A stretch of 64,000 nt of DNA from Planctomycetaceae bacterium (GTDB taxonomy: Bacteria; Planctomycetota; Phycisphaerae; Phycisphaerales; SM1A02): positions 1 through 64,000 of the forward strand of contig JAIXYQ010000005.1 in the NCBI GenBank assembly GCA_027490145.1, written 5' to 3'. The notes beneath the pieces are model-generated. The model worked only from the letters and a program-made list of their open reading frames with translations. It searched no databases and had not been told where the DNA came from. Every line of letters begins with the position of its first letter. Position 1 is the stretch's first letter. A program made the translations under genes and the position numbers. Shown here piece by piece: positions 34,942 to 43,596 of the stretch.

Positions 34942-36272
34942 CTGCACAGCGTCGGCTGGGCATCGTCACGCTGGTGGTCATGCTCGCCCTCGCAGGGTGG
35001 TCGTGGATGCTGCTCCGCGATGCCGGCCAGCGTGATCGGCCCACGGGCATCGTCGACCGCTCGCCGCTGGAGAAGGCCCTGGCCGTCCACGCGCAGCCGC
35101 GCGCGCCGATTCCACCCGATCCCACGAACCGCCTGGCCGACCAAGCGCGGGCCGTGGCCCTGGGCGAGCGCCTCTTCTTCGACGAGACCTTCTCCTCCAG
35201 CGGCACGGTGAGCTGCGCCACATGCCACGATCCAGCGCACGCGTTCACCGATGGCGAGCGCACCGCCCGAGGCGAGGCCGCCGGCACACGCAACACGCCA
35301 ACGATCCTCGGTGCCGCTCGGCGGAGATGGTTCACCTGGGACGGCCGCGCCGACACGATCTGGTCGCAGGCCGCCGAGCCGATCGAACAGCCTGCCGAGC
35401 ACGGGTTCGATCGCACGCGCTTCGCCGTGGCGATCCGCGACGATCCGGGCCTGCGTCGGCTGTGGGAAGCTGCATGCGGTCCGCTGCCGCGAGCGCTCGA
35501 TGCCGTGCCGGCTGGACTCAGCGCACGACCTGCGTTGGCGGGCGAGGCGGCGCACGCTCCGCCTGCGGCCGCATGGAGCCAGCTTCCCGTGGATCAGCGT
35601 GCGGCCATCGATGCGGTCTTCAGCAGCTCGATGAAGGCGCTCGGGGCATACCAGCGCACGCTCGACATGCCGCTGTCGGCGTTCGACCGCTGGGCCGATG
35701 CGGTCGGTCAGGGCACGGTGTCGATGGATGATGAGTCGGCGGGGGGGATCATCACGCCGGCGGCCCGCCGAGGGTGGCTGCTCTTCTCCGGCAAGGCCAA
35801 CTGCATCCAGTGCCATGGAGGACGGGAGTTCACCGATGGCGAGTTCCACAACCTCGGGCTTCCGGCTCCCGATGGGCGGCTTGGCGGGGATCCCGGCCGG
35901 CGCGGTGCGATCGCACGGCTCAAGACCGATCCATTCTCGAGCGCCGGCGAGTTCAGCGACGCCCCCGACGGCGCCGAGGCACGGCTCGTCCGATCGCTCA
36001 AGGATGATCCCGAGACGTGGGGGCAGTTCCGTACACCGAGCCTCCGTGGTGTGGCGCTGACGGCGCCGTACATGCACGACGGCCGCTTCGCCTCGCTGGC
36101 CGAGGTGATCGCGTTCTACGACACCCTCGAAGGAGCCATTGCGCTGGATCATCATCGCGAAGCAGTCTTGCAACCGCTCGGCCTCACGGCGCCGGAGCGC
36201 CATGACCTCGAGGCATTCCTGCGGGCCCTGAGTCCGGAGCGGCTGTCCGGGAGCCTCGAATCCGCCGGGTAA
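34938..36272 (+). CDS. Di-haem cytochrome c peroxidase (CcpA/MauG family)
   Basis: 444 residues. One N-terminal membrane anchor (about 9-26), then two c-type haem sites: CATCH at 93-97 and CIQCH at 289-293. Family signatures include GERLFFDETFSSSGTVSCATCHDPAHAFTDG, RNTPTILGAA, FTWDGRADTIWSQAAEPIE and FRTPSLRGVALTAPYMHDGRFASL. It acts in the periplasm, either reducing peroxide with electrons from a small donor or oxidising a protein partner as MauG does. GTG start at 34938 overlaps the preceding stop. Confidence 0.9.
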   Translation: MTAQRRLGIVTLVVMLALAGWSWMLLRDAGQRDRPTGIVDRSPLEKALAVHAQPRAPIPPDPTNRLADQARAVALGERLFFDETFSSSGTVSCATCHDPAHAFTDGERTARGEAAGTRNTPTILGAARRRWFTWDGRADTIWSQAAEPIEQPAEHGFDRTRFAVAIRDDPGLRRLWEAACGPLPRALDAVPAGLSARPALAGEAAHAPPAAAWSQLPVDQRAAIDAVFSSSMKALGAYQRTLDMPLSAFDRWADAVGQGTVSMDDESAGGIITPAARRGWLLFSGKANCIQCHGGREFTDGEFHNLGLPAPDGRLGGDPGRRGAIARLKTDPFSSAGEFSDAPDGAEARLVRSLKDDPETWGQFRTPSLRGVALTAPYMHDGRFASLAEVIAFYDTLEGAIALDHHREAVLQPLGLTAPERHDLEAFLRALSPERLSGSLESAG

Positions 36273-36348
36273 TCCCCGAGCCGGATTTCCATGGGCCCTG
36301 AAGCGGGCTACAGTTCGAGATCCCGCGTCCGACAACGAAGGAGACTTG

Positions 36349-38589
36349 ATGCGCGCTTTCACGACCGCGACGTTGCTTGCTTGCACCCTGCTTTCCGGAG
36401 CGGTCCTGACCGCAGTGGCCCACGAGGACGATGGAAAGGTCGCCGATCGCCAGCCTGCGGTCGTCGCTCCTGCCTGGCGTGAGGCGGATGGCGGCCTGGC
36501 CGCCGACACGTTCGCATCAAGCGGCATCACGCTCAAGGCGTGGTTCCCGCTCGCCTCGATCGATGCAGCGGCGACCAGCGGCAATACGTGCTGGGGATAC
36601 GTGTCGCCCAGCGGCCGTGAGTACGCCATCATCGGCGTGTCCTCCGGCACCGGCTTCTTCGACATCACCAACCCCGCTGCACCGGTGAAGGTCGGGTTCA
36701 TCACCGGACCGACCTCGCTCTGGCGCGACTTCAAGGTCTTCGGCACCCGTGTGTATGCCGTCTCCGAGGGCGGCGGCCACATCCAGGTGATCGACATCTC
36801 GAACATCGACGGGGGCACGGTCTCGCTGATCGGTGCCACCACGGATGCCACCACTGCAGCCACGCACACCGTCTTCATCAACGAGCAGAGCGGCTACCTC
36901 TACCGGTGCGGCGGGGGCGGCAACGGACTCCGCTTCTACGACCTGAACTCCACGCCGAACAACCCCCAGCTGGTGGGTTCGTGGCCGTCCTATTACGTGC
37001 ACGAGGCGCAGGTGGTCACCTACACGAGCGGCCCCTACGCCGGCAAGGAGATCGCGTTCTGCTGCGGCGGCCTGAGCAACGGCAACGTGGAGTCCGGCCT
37101 GTACATCGTCGACTGTACGAACAAGGCAGCGCCGGTGCTGCTCGGCCGGATCCTGTATCCGAGCGCGCGGTACAGCCATCAGGGCTGGCTGACGGAGGAC
37201 CGCAAGTACTTCCTGCTCGGTGATGAACTCGACGAGGGTGCGACCCAGTCGCTCACCACGACCTACGTCATCAACGTCGAGAACCTGGCGAACCCGACCT
37301 ACGTCGGCCTGTTCCAGAACGACACCCCGGCGATCACGCACAACGGCTACACCCACCAAGGCAAGTTCTTCCAGGCCAACTACCGCAGCGGCCTCCGCAT
37401 CTTCGATGTGGCGACCCCGGGCAACCCCGCCTCGATCAACGAGGTGGCCTGGTTCGACACCTACCCGGCTGACGACGCGGCCTCGTTCAACGGCCTGTGG
37501 GCGTGCTACCCGTACTACCCGAGCGGCACGGTCATCGGCAGCGACCTGGAGCGCGGCATGTTCGTGTGGCGCCTGGGCGAGGATCCGGTGCAGCTCTCGT
37601 TCCCCGGCGGCGCTCCCCAGCTCATCTCGCCCGCGGGGCAGTCGCTGTCATTTGATGCGGTGGTTCAGCCCGGCGTGACCGTGACCAACAAGCGGTTCAT
37701 CTACCAGACGCCGTCCGGCAACGTCGGGGCGACGGTGACCCAACTGGATGCCGACACCTATTCGGCCGCACTTCCCGCCGTGGCCTGCGGCAGCGCGGTG
37801 GGGCTCGCGATCGAGTTCACGACGGCGACCGAGGTCTTCCGCCTGCCGGCCACCGGCTTCCTGCCGGCGACCGCGGCGTTCGGCGTGGCCACCGGCTTCA
37901 CGGACGAGATGGAGCTCAACCAGGGTTGGACCGTCGGCGGTACAGGGGATGCAGCGACTGCGGGCCTCTGGGTCCGCGCCGACCCGGTCGGCACCGCGGC
38001 ACAGCCCGAGGACGACCACACCGTCAACGGCGTGAATTGCTGGATCACCGGCAACGGTGCGGTCGGTGGCGCGGTCGGAGCAGCCGACATCGACGGCGGG
38101 CAGACCACGCTGACGTCGCCGGTGTTCGACGCCACGGTCGTGGATACGCCGTACATCAGCTACTGGCGCTGGTACTCCAACAACGCCGGCGCAGCACCCA
38201 ACGAGGACAGCATGCCGGTCGAGATCTCCAACAACGGCGGCACCAGTTGGGTCCAGCTGGAGCTGGTGACGGAGAACGCCGGCGCCTGGGTGCGGAAGGA
38301 GTTCCGGATCGCCGACGTCGTCACCCCGACCTCAACGATGCGACTGCGCTTCCGAGCCCGAGACCTGCTGAGCGGATCCGTGGTCGAGGCCGGCGTCGAC
38401 GACGTCAAGCTGTTCGGCTTCGACTGCACGCCCACCCGGCCGGCAGACCTCAACGGCGACGGCGCCGTCGATGGCGCCGACCTCGGGATCCTGCTGGGCA
38501 ACTGGGGCAACTCGGGTGCCGGCGACATCGATGGCAACGGCCAGGTGGATGGCGCCGACCTCGGCGCGCTGGTCGCTGACTGGGGTTGA
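36349..38589 (+). CDS. Choice-of-anchor B family (LVIVD) protein with dockerin tail
   Basis: 746 residues. Signal peptide MRAFTTATLLACTLLSGAVLTAVA. The N-terminal two thirds is a LVIVD/choice-of-anchor B propeller (FFDITNPAAPVKVGF, IQVIDISNIDGG, GLYIVDCTNKAAPVLLG, RIFDVATPGNPASI). A jelly-roll-like segment (WTVGGTGDAATAGLW) follows. The C-terminus is a type-I dockerin with two calcium loops, DLNGDGAVDGADLG and DIDGNGQVDGADLG. Dockerins are widespread in Phycisphaerae without cellulosomes and may anchor exported proteins. The ATG at 36349 has AAGGAGA upstream, a clear Shine-Dalgarno sequence unlike the neighbouring leaderless starts. Confidence 0.88.
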   Translation: MRAFTTATLLACTLLSGAVLTAVAHEDDGKVADRQPAVVAPAWREADGGLAADTFASSGITLKAWFPLASIDAAATSGNTCWGYVSPSGREYAIIGVSSGTGFFDITNPAAPVKVGFITGPTSLWRDFKVFGTRVYAVSEGGGHIQVIDISNIDGGTVSLIGATTDATTAATHTVFINEQSGYLYRCGGGGNGLRFYDLNSTPNNPQLVGSWPSYYVHEAQVVTYTSGPYAGKEIAFCCGGLSNGNVESGLYIVDCTNKAAPVLLGRILYPSARYSHQGWLTEDRKYFLLGDELDEGATQSLTTTYVINVENLANPTYVGLFQNDTPAITHNGYTHQGKFFQANYRSGLRIFDVATPGNPASINEVAWFDTYPADDAASFNGLWACYPYYPSGTVIGSDLERGMFVWRLGEDPVQLSFPGGAPQLISPAGQSLSFDAVVQPGVTVTNKRFIYQTPSGNVGATVTQLDADTYSAALPAVACGSAVGLAIEFTTATEVFRLPATGFLPATAAFGVATGFTDEMELNQGWTVGGTGDAATAGLWVRADPVGTAAQPEDDHTVNGVNCWITGNGAVGGAVGAADIDGGQTTLTSPVFDATVVDTPYISYWRWYSNNAGAAPNEDSMPVEISNNGGTSWVQLELVTENAGAWVRKEFRIADVVTPTSTMRLRFRARDLLSGSVVEAGVDDVKLFGFDCTPTRPADLNGDGAVDGADLGILLGNWGNSGAGDIDGNGQVDGADLGALVADWG

Positions 38590-38626
38590 TCGTCCGCTGC
38601 TGACTCCCGTCCAGCCGCTCGCGCCG

Positions 38627-38632
38627 TACACT
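38627..38632 (+). promoter_or_regulatory. -10 hexamer TACACT, leaderless promoter of the 38640 gene
   Basis: TACACT ends seven bases before the ATG at 38640, in the same CCGTACACT context seen at 8426, 24301 and 44823. Confidence 0.6.
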
Positions 38633-38639
38633 CGAGAAC

Positions 38640-39446
38640 ATGCGGAGCACTCTGCTTGCCTCGACGGTTCTCGCCTGCGCTGGGTGGGGTTTCGGCGTTC
38701 CGTCGAACTCCACGGTCTCGGCTTTTGAAGCGGCCACCAAGCCGAGCACGACCCCCGAGGCGCGCAAGGAACCCATCGCCGGCACCACGCTCGAGATCGA
38801 GCTGGTCAAGGTGCCGGGCAGCGCCGATGGCAGCATCAAGCCGCTCTGGGTCGCCCGCACGGAAACGCTCTGGGACTGGCAGGACATCTGCATCTACAAG
38901 CGTGACCAGAAGGATGGTGCATCGGGCAACGCCGCGGCGGATGCATGCACCCGTCCCACGAAGCCGTACACGGCGGCGGACCGCGGCTTCGGCCACGGCG
39001 GATTCCCGGCCGTGAGCATCAGCTTCGACAGTGCGAAGGCGTTCTGTGCCTGGCTGAGCGCCAAGACCGGCCGTCGATACCGACTGCCGACCGTCGCCGA
39101 GCGGCAGCACCTGTGCGCGCGAAGCGGGATCACGGCGGACACGATGAAGGACCATGCCTGGACCTTCGAGAACGCCAAGGATGCCACCCGCAAGGCGGGT
39201 TCGCTCAAGGCCGATGCAAGCGGACTGCATGACCTCTACGGCAACGTGCGCGAGTGGTGCGTGGCACCCGATGGCACGGGCGTGCTGATGGGCGGGGGCT
39301 ACGAGGACAAGGCCTCGGACATTGCCTGCGACACGGCGCTGCCCAACACGGAAGACTGGAACGCGAGCGACCCGCAGTTCCCCAAGAGCATCTGGTGGCT
39401 TGCCGATGGCCCCTGGGCAGGCTTCCGCATCGTCTGCGAGGAGTGA
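38640..39446 (+). CDS. Formylglycine-generating-enzyme (SUMF1) fold protein
   Basis: 268 residues with a signal peptide (MRSTLLASTVLACAGWGFGV). The SUMF1/C-type-lectin-like fold is shown by VSISFDSAKAFCAWLSAKTGRRYRLPTVAERQHLC, LYGNVREWC and a terminal GFRIVCEE. It is exported and smaller than true formylglycine-generating enzymes, and I do not see the active-site cysteine pair, so it is more likely a binding module than a sulfatase activator. It stands alone between two exported proteins. Confidence 0.85.
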   Translation: MRSTLLASTVLACAGWGFGVPSNSTVSAFEAATKPSTTPEARKEPIAGTTLEIELVKVPGSADGSIKPLWVARTETLWDWQDICIYKRDQKDGASGNAAADACTRPTKPYTAADRGFGHGGFPAVSISFDSAKAFCAWLSAKTGRRYRLPTVAERQHLCARSGITADTMKDHAWTFENAKDATRKAGSLKADASGLHDLYGNVREWCVAPDGTGVLMGGGYEDKASDIACDTALPNTEDWNASDPQFPKSIWWLADGPWAGFRIVCEE

Positions 39447-39525
39447 GCGGTCGTGCGCCCTCGGGCGCGCGCCGCGTTCGGTACGGCCCCGGTGCCGCGA
39501 GTGACCCAAGACCAAGGAGACCGTG

Positions 39526-40797
39526 ATGATCGAGCATGCATCCGTTGACCGTCGGACCTTCATCCAGGGCGTGGCCGCGAGCGCTGCCGTCATGGCCGCG
39601 CCGGGCGTGCTCGCTGCCGGCCGACGTGCGGAGGCGCTCCGCGTGGGCGTGATCGGCTGCGGCGGACGTGGCACGGGCGCCGCCTTCAATGCGCTCGAGG
39701 CCGCCGAAGCCACGAAGGGAGCCGTCCGCATCGTCGCGCTGGGGGATCTCTTCCCGGAACGCGTCGAGGGCGCACGCAAGGGCCTGGCCGAGAAGGGCGA
39801 GATGGGAACGGTCGCCGAGAAGAACTGCTTCACCGGCTTCGATGCCTACAAGGGCGTGATCGCCACCGACTGCGACGTGGTGATCCTGGCCACGCCGCCC
39901 GGCTTCCGTCCGGGGCACTTCCAGGCCGCCATCGCCGCGGGCAAGCACGTCTTCATGGAGAAGCCCGTGGCGGTCGATGCCCCCGGCGTGCGCATGGTCC
40001 TCGCCGCCGCAGCCGATGCCGAGCGCCGCAAGCTCAGCGTGGTCGCCGGCACCCAGCGCCGTCACGAGCAGTGCTACCTCGAGGCGATGGAGCGCATCCA
40101 CCGCGGTGACCTGGGCAAGGTGGTCGGTGCGCGGTGCTTCTGGAACCAGCAAGGGCTGTGGGATGTCGAGCCACGGGCCGACCGCAGCGACATGGAGAAC
40201 CAGGTCCGCAACTGGCTCTACCACGCCTGGCTCTCGGGCGACCACGTCGTCGAGCAGCACGTGCACAACATCGACGTCGTGAACTGGGCGTTCCAGGCGG
40301 TGCCCGAACGGTGCGTCGCCACCGGCGGGCGCCAGTCGCGCACCCAGTCGAAGTACGGCCACATCTACGACCACTTCGCCTGTGACTTCACGTACCCGGG
40401 CAACCGCTTCGCGCTCTCGATGGCGCGGCAGCAGGAGGGCACCGACGGCCGCGTGCAGGAGTTCATCCACGGCAGCGACGGCGTGGCGGAGCTTTCGTCG
40501 GGAAGCGCGGCGATCGTCGGCGCCAAGGCCTGGAAGTTCGCCGGAAAGCAGCGCAATCCCTACATCCAGGAGCACATCGACCTGCAGTCGAGCATCCGGG
40601 GCGGTGCGTACCTGAACGAGGGCAAGCGCATCGCCGAGAGCACGCTGTGCGCGATCATGATCCGCATGGCTGCCTACCGCGGCAAGGAGATCACCTGGGA
40701 GCAGGCGATGAACGACACCGAGGACCTGATGCCGAAGGTGCTGCAGTTCGGGCCGAATCCGCAGGCTCCGGTGGCGATCCCGGGCCAGGGAGCCTGA
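39526..40797 (+). CDS. Exported Gfo/Idh/MocA family dehydrogenase
   Basis: 423 residues. A twin-arginine signal (DRRTFIQGVAASAAVMAAPGVLA) is followed by a Rossmann domain (RVGVIGCGGRGTG), the EKP motif (FMEKPVAV) and a C-terminal alpha/beta domain with GDHVVEQHVHNIDVVNW. The NAD(P) cofactor is presumably bound before Tat export. These exported sugar dehydrogenases are expanded in planctomycetes. ATG at 39526 has AAGGAGA at 39514-39520. A GTG three bases earlier is in frame. Confidence 0.9.
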   Translation: MIEHASVDRRTFIQGVAASAAVMAAPGVLAAGRRAEALRVGVIGCGGRGTGAAFNALEAAEATKGAVRIVALGDLFPERVEGARKGLAEKGEMGTVAEKNCFTGFDAYKGVIATDCDVVILATPPGFRPGHFQAAIAAGKHVFMEKPVAVDAPGVRMVLAAAADAERRKLSVVAGTQRRHEQCYLEAMERIHRGDLGKVVGARCFWNQQGLWDVEPRADRSDMENQVRNWLYHAWLSGDHVVEQHVHNIDVVNWAFQAVPERCVATGGRQSRTQSKYGHIYDHFACDFTYPGNRFALSMARQQEGTDGRVQEFIHGSDGVAELSSGSAAIVGAKAWKFAGKQRNPYIQEHIDLQSSIRGGAYLNEGKRIAESTLCAIMIRMAAYRGKEITWEQAMNDTEDLMPKVLQFGPNPQAPVAIPGQGA

Positions 40798-40809
40798 CGA
40801 CGGCGTCGT

Positions 40810-41868
40810 TCACCGCCGGGGCGGCGCGGTCTCGGCGTCAGGCACGGTGATGGCATCGGCGTGGCACGGCGGCCCGGCGGGCCCCGGCGCCGTCGACCAC
40901 GACTGCACGCCCGCCGTCCCGATCATGGTGACGCTCGCACGGTAGCCGGGGAAGCGGCGCATCAGGCCCGGCGCGTCGCACACACCAGCGACGCAGAGCG
41001 CCGTCGCCAGCGCATCGCAGGTCGCGCCGTCGGGCCCGCGCACGCAAGCGGCGGTCCGGTTGCTCAGGGCACGACCCGTTCGAGGGTCGATGATGTGCGA
41101 GTGGCGCACGCCGTCGATCTCGATGAACTGCTCGAGGTCGCCGCTGGTGGAGATGGCCTCGCCCAGCAGCACGAGGCGCAGCGGCTCCCCGAGGCCGTCT
41201 TCCTTCAGGACCTTCCAGCCGGGCGCACCCGGCGGGGCGACCGGCCCGGCAACGAGGTCACCGGCCACGGCGACCAGGTGGCACGCGTGACCTGATCCGA
41301 CCATGATGTCACTGGCCCGCTGCGCGGCGAAACCCTTGCCGATCCCGCCGAAATCAAGCGTCATCCCGTCCCGGTCGAAGGTGATCCCGCGCGACGGCAC
41401 GTCGAGCCGAACGTGCTGCCAGCCCACGCGCGCGAGGGCTTCATCGATCGCGGCCTCGTCCGGCAGCACGCCCCGAGCGCGTGCGGCGCGCCAGACTTGC
41501 ACGATCGGTGCGATGGTCGGATCGAAGCGCCCCTGCGTCGAGCCTGCGATCTCGATGGCCCGTGCCGAAGCGTCGAAGAGCCGCTCGCTGGCGACCGTCG
41601 TCACCCCCGCGGTCCGGGGCATGCGACTGCGCTCGCTCGATGCCTGCCAGTCGCTGAGCGCACCGTCGCAGGCACGCACCTCACCCATCGCCGCACGCGC
41701 GGCGGTGAGCCGGGCGGGGGCGTCGGTCCCGGCAACGGTGATGGTCACGTCGACCCCCATCGCGACTTCGCTGAAGGTCTCGACGTCCGATCGATCGACG
41801 GGCCTGGGCTGCGTGCAGGCCGCCGACAGCACGGCGATGACCATCGGCGCCAGGCCACGGCGCGGCAT
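40810..41868 (-). CDS. apbE: FAD:protein FMN transferase (ApbE)
   Basis: 352 residues, lipoprotein (lipobox SAAC). It covalently attaches FMN to threonine residues of exported or membrane redox subunits. Motifs are LDFGGIGKGFAAQRA, ISTSGDLEQF and HIIDPRTGRA, the last two framing the metal and FAD sites. Start is three bases after the HD-GYP stop, so it is the third gene of a minus-strand operon. The flavoprotein target is not in the window. Confidence 0.92.
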   Translation of the reverse strand: MPRRGLAPMVIAVLSAACTQPRPVDRSDVETFSEVAMGVDVTITVAGTDAPARLTAARAAMGEVRACDGALSDWQASSERSRMPRTAGVTTVASERLFDASARAIEIAGSTQGRFDPTIAPIVQVWRAARARGVLPDEAAIDEALARVGWQHVRLDVPSRGITFDRDGMTLDFGGIGKGFAAQRASDIMVGSGHACHLVAVAGDLVAGPVAPPGAPGWKVLKEDGLGEPLRLVLLGEAISTSGDLEQFIEIDGVRHSHIIDPRTGRALSNRTAACVRGPDGATCDALATALCVAGVCDAPGLMRRFPGYRASVTMIGTAGVQSWSTAPGPAGPPCHADAITVPDAETAPPRR

Positions 41869-41871
41869 GGC

Positions 41872-43596
41872 TCAGTCGGGCTCTTCCGGACTGGCCGCGC
41901 GGATCGCGCGCAGCTCGGCCAGGCGATCGAACAGGATGTCGATGAGTTCGGGATCGAACGCCCGGCCGCGCTCCGATCGCATCTGGTCGAGCACACGCTC
42001 CTCGGGCCACGCCGGCTTGTAGCAGCGCACGCTCGACAGGGCATCGAACACGTCGCAGATCGCGACGATGCGCGCGAAGACGGGGATCTCCTCGCCGCGG
42101 CGGCCGCGTCGCTGCCCGCCCTCGAGGATGCCCGGGTACCCGGTGCCGTCCCAGCGTTCGTGGTGCATGAGCGCCACCTCGCGCGCGGCCTCGTCGTAAT
42201 CGGTGGGCATGTCGTCGAAGAGGTCGCCCCCGATCACCACGTGGCGTTCGACCTCGTCCCGTTCCTGCTCATCCAGGAGTCCGGGCTTCCGGAGCACGCG
42301 GTCGCTCACGCCGACCTTGCCGACGTCGTGCAGCTTGGCCGCGATCCGCAGCCGGTCGCGCTGGCGCTCAAGGTTCGCGCCCTCGAGCCCGCGGCGGCGA
42401 GCCCACTCCTCGAAGAGGATCGCGGCGTAGCCCGAGACGCGCTCGACGTGGGGGGTGGTTTCGCTCGGGTCGTGCACCTCGGCCATGCGGATCATGCGCA
42501 TGATGATGCTCTCGGTCAGGTGGGTCCGCTCGAGCGCAACGGTTGCGATGCTCGCGAAGTGCTCGATGAGCGCCTGGTCCTCGTCGGTGAAGCCGCCGTC
42601 GCGGGGGCGCCCCTGGTCATCGCGCGCGTTGATGAGCTCGATCACGCCGAGCACGCGGCCGAGACGGTTCTTCAGCGGCATGGCGAGCATGCTCTGCGTG
42701 CGGTAATCCAGCAGCTGGTCGAACGAATGATCGAACCGGAACGGGAGTCCGGCGTCGAGCCGGTCCGTGTCGGTGATGTTCACGGGCTGGCCGGTCAGCG
42801 CGACCCAGCCCGCGATGCTCCGCTCGTTGATCGGGATGCGGAAGGTCTGCATCGGCGGGGTCTCGCCGCTGCGGGTCCGTCGCGCGAGCGTCTCGTTCTG
42901 GAAGAAGGCGAAGCGCAGGCGATCGCCCTCGCGCACGAAGATCGTCCCGGCATCCGCGTTGAGCAGGTGACGGCTCTCGTCCAGGATCCGGTCCATGAGG
43001 GTGTGGAAGTCCTGCACCTGGTTGAGCTCGATGCCCACCTGCAGCAGCCCGCTCATGCGGGTGCGCCACCGCTCCACCGGAGCCTTGTCGCCCGCATCAC
43101 GCGCCGCACGGGAACGAAGGTCCTCGTTCTCCCGCAGCGCCTGGCGGAGCTGCACCTGGACGCGCTGCAGTGCCGCGAGCGCATGGTGGCGCTCGACGCT
43201 GGCGAGGTACGCGCGGGAATGCAGCAGGCAGCGCGCACGCATTTCCGCCGGCTGGACCGGTCGCTCGACGTAGTCACTCGCGCCCAGCCGGAATGCCTCG
43301 GCACGGTCGGTATCGAGGTCGGTGCCGATGACCACCACGGGCACGCCTTCGGTCTCGGGTGCGCGGCGGAACCGTTCGAGCACGGCCTGGGCTTCTTCCC
43401 GACGCTCGACGTCGAGCACGATCGCCGTCGGCGCCACGCGCATGGCATGGTCATAGGCGTCGTAGCCGCGTGAGCAACGGTGGACCGTGGTGTCCGGCGC
43501 CTCGGCGATCAGGGCCACGAGCGAGGCCGACTCGGTCGAACCATCATCGACCACGAGGACGACGTGCTGGGCGAAGCTCGGTGCCGGTGTGTTCAT
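41872..43596 (-). CDS. REC-GAF-HD-GYP cyclic-di-GMP phosphodiesterase
   Basis: 574 residues. A receiver domain (LVVDDGSTESAS; phosphoacceptor Asp in AIVLDVERRE; Thr in VIGTDLD) has arginine in place of the usual lysine (YVERPV). A GAF domain at roughly 190-355 (ADAGTIFVREGD, SIAGWVALTGQPVNITDTD) follows, then an intact HD-GYP domain with HDVGKVG and HHERWDGTGYP. It should hydrolyse c-di-GMP in response to phosphorylation and a GAF ligand. No partner histidine kinase is adjacent. ATGA overlap with the PIN gene. Confidence 0.93.
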   Translation of the reverse strand: MNTPAPSFAQHVVLVVDDGSTESASLVALIAEAPDTTVHRCSRGYDAYDHAMRVAPTAIVLDVERREEAQAVLERFRRAPETEGVPVVVIGTDLDTDRAEAFRLGASDYVERPVQPAEMRARCLLHSRAYLASVERHHALAALQRVQVQLRQALRENEDLRSRAARDAGDKAPVERWRTRMSGLLQVGIELNQVQDFHTLMDRILDESRHLLNADAGTIFVREGDRLRFAFFQNETLARRTRSGETPPMQTFRIPINERSIAGWVALTGQPVNITDTDRLDAGLPFRFDHSFDQLLDYRTQSMLAMPLKNRLGRVLGVIELINARDDQGRPRDGGFTDEDQALIEHFASIATVALERTHLTESIIMRMIRMAEVHDPSETTPHVERVSGYAAILFEEWARRRGLEGANLERQRDRLRIAAKLHDVGKVGVSDRVLRKPGLLDEQERDEVERHVVIGGDLFDDMPTDYDEAAREVALMHHERWDGTGYPGILEGGQRRGRRGEEIPVFARIVAICDVFDALSSVRCYKPAWPEERVLDQMRSERGRAFDPELIDILFDRLAELRAIRAASPEEPD

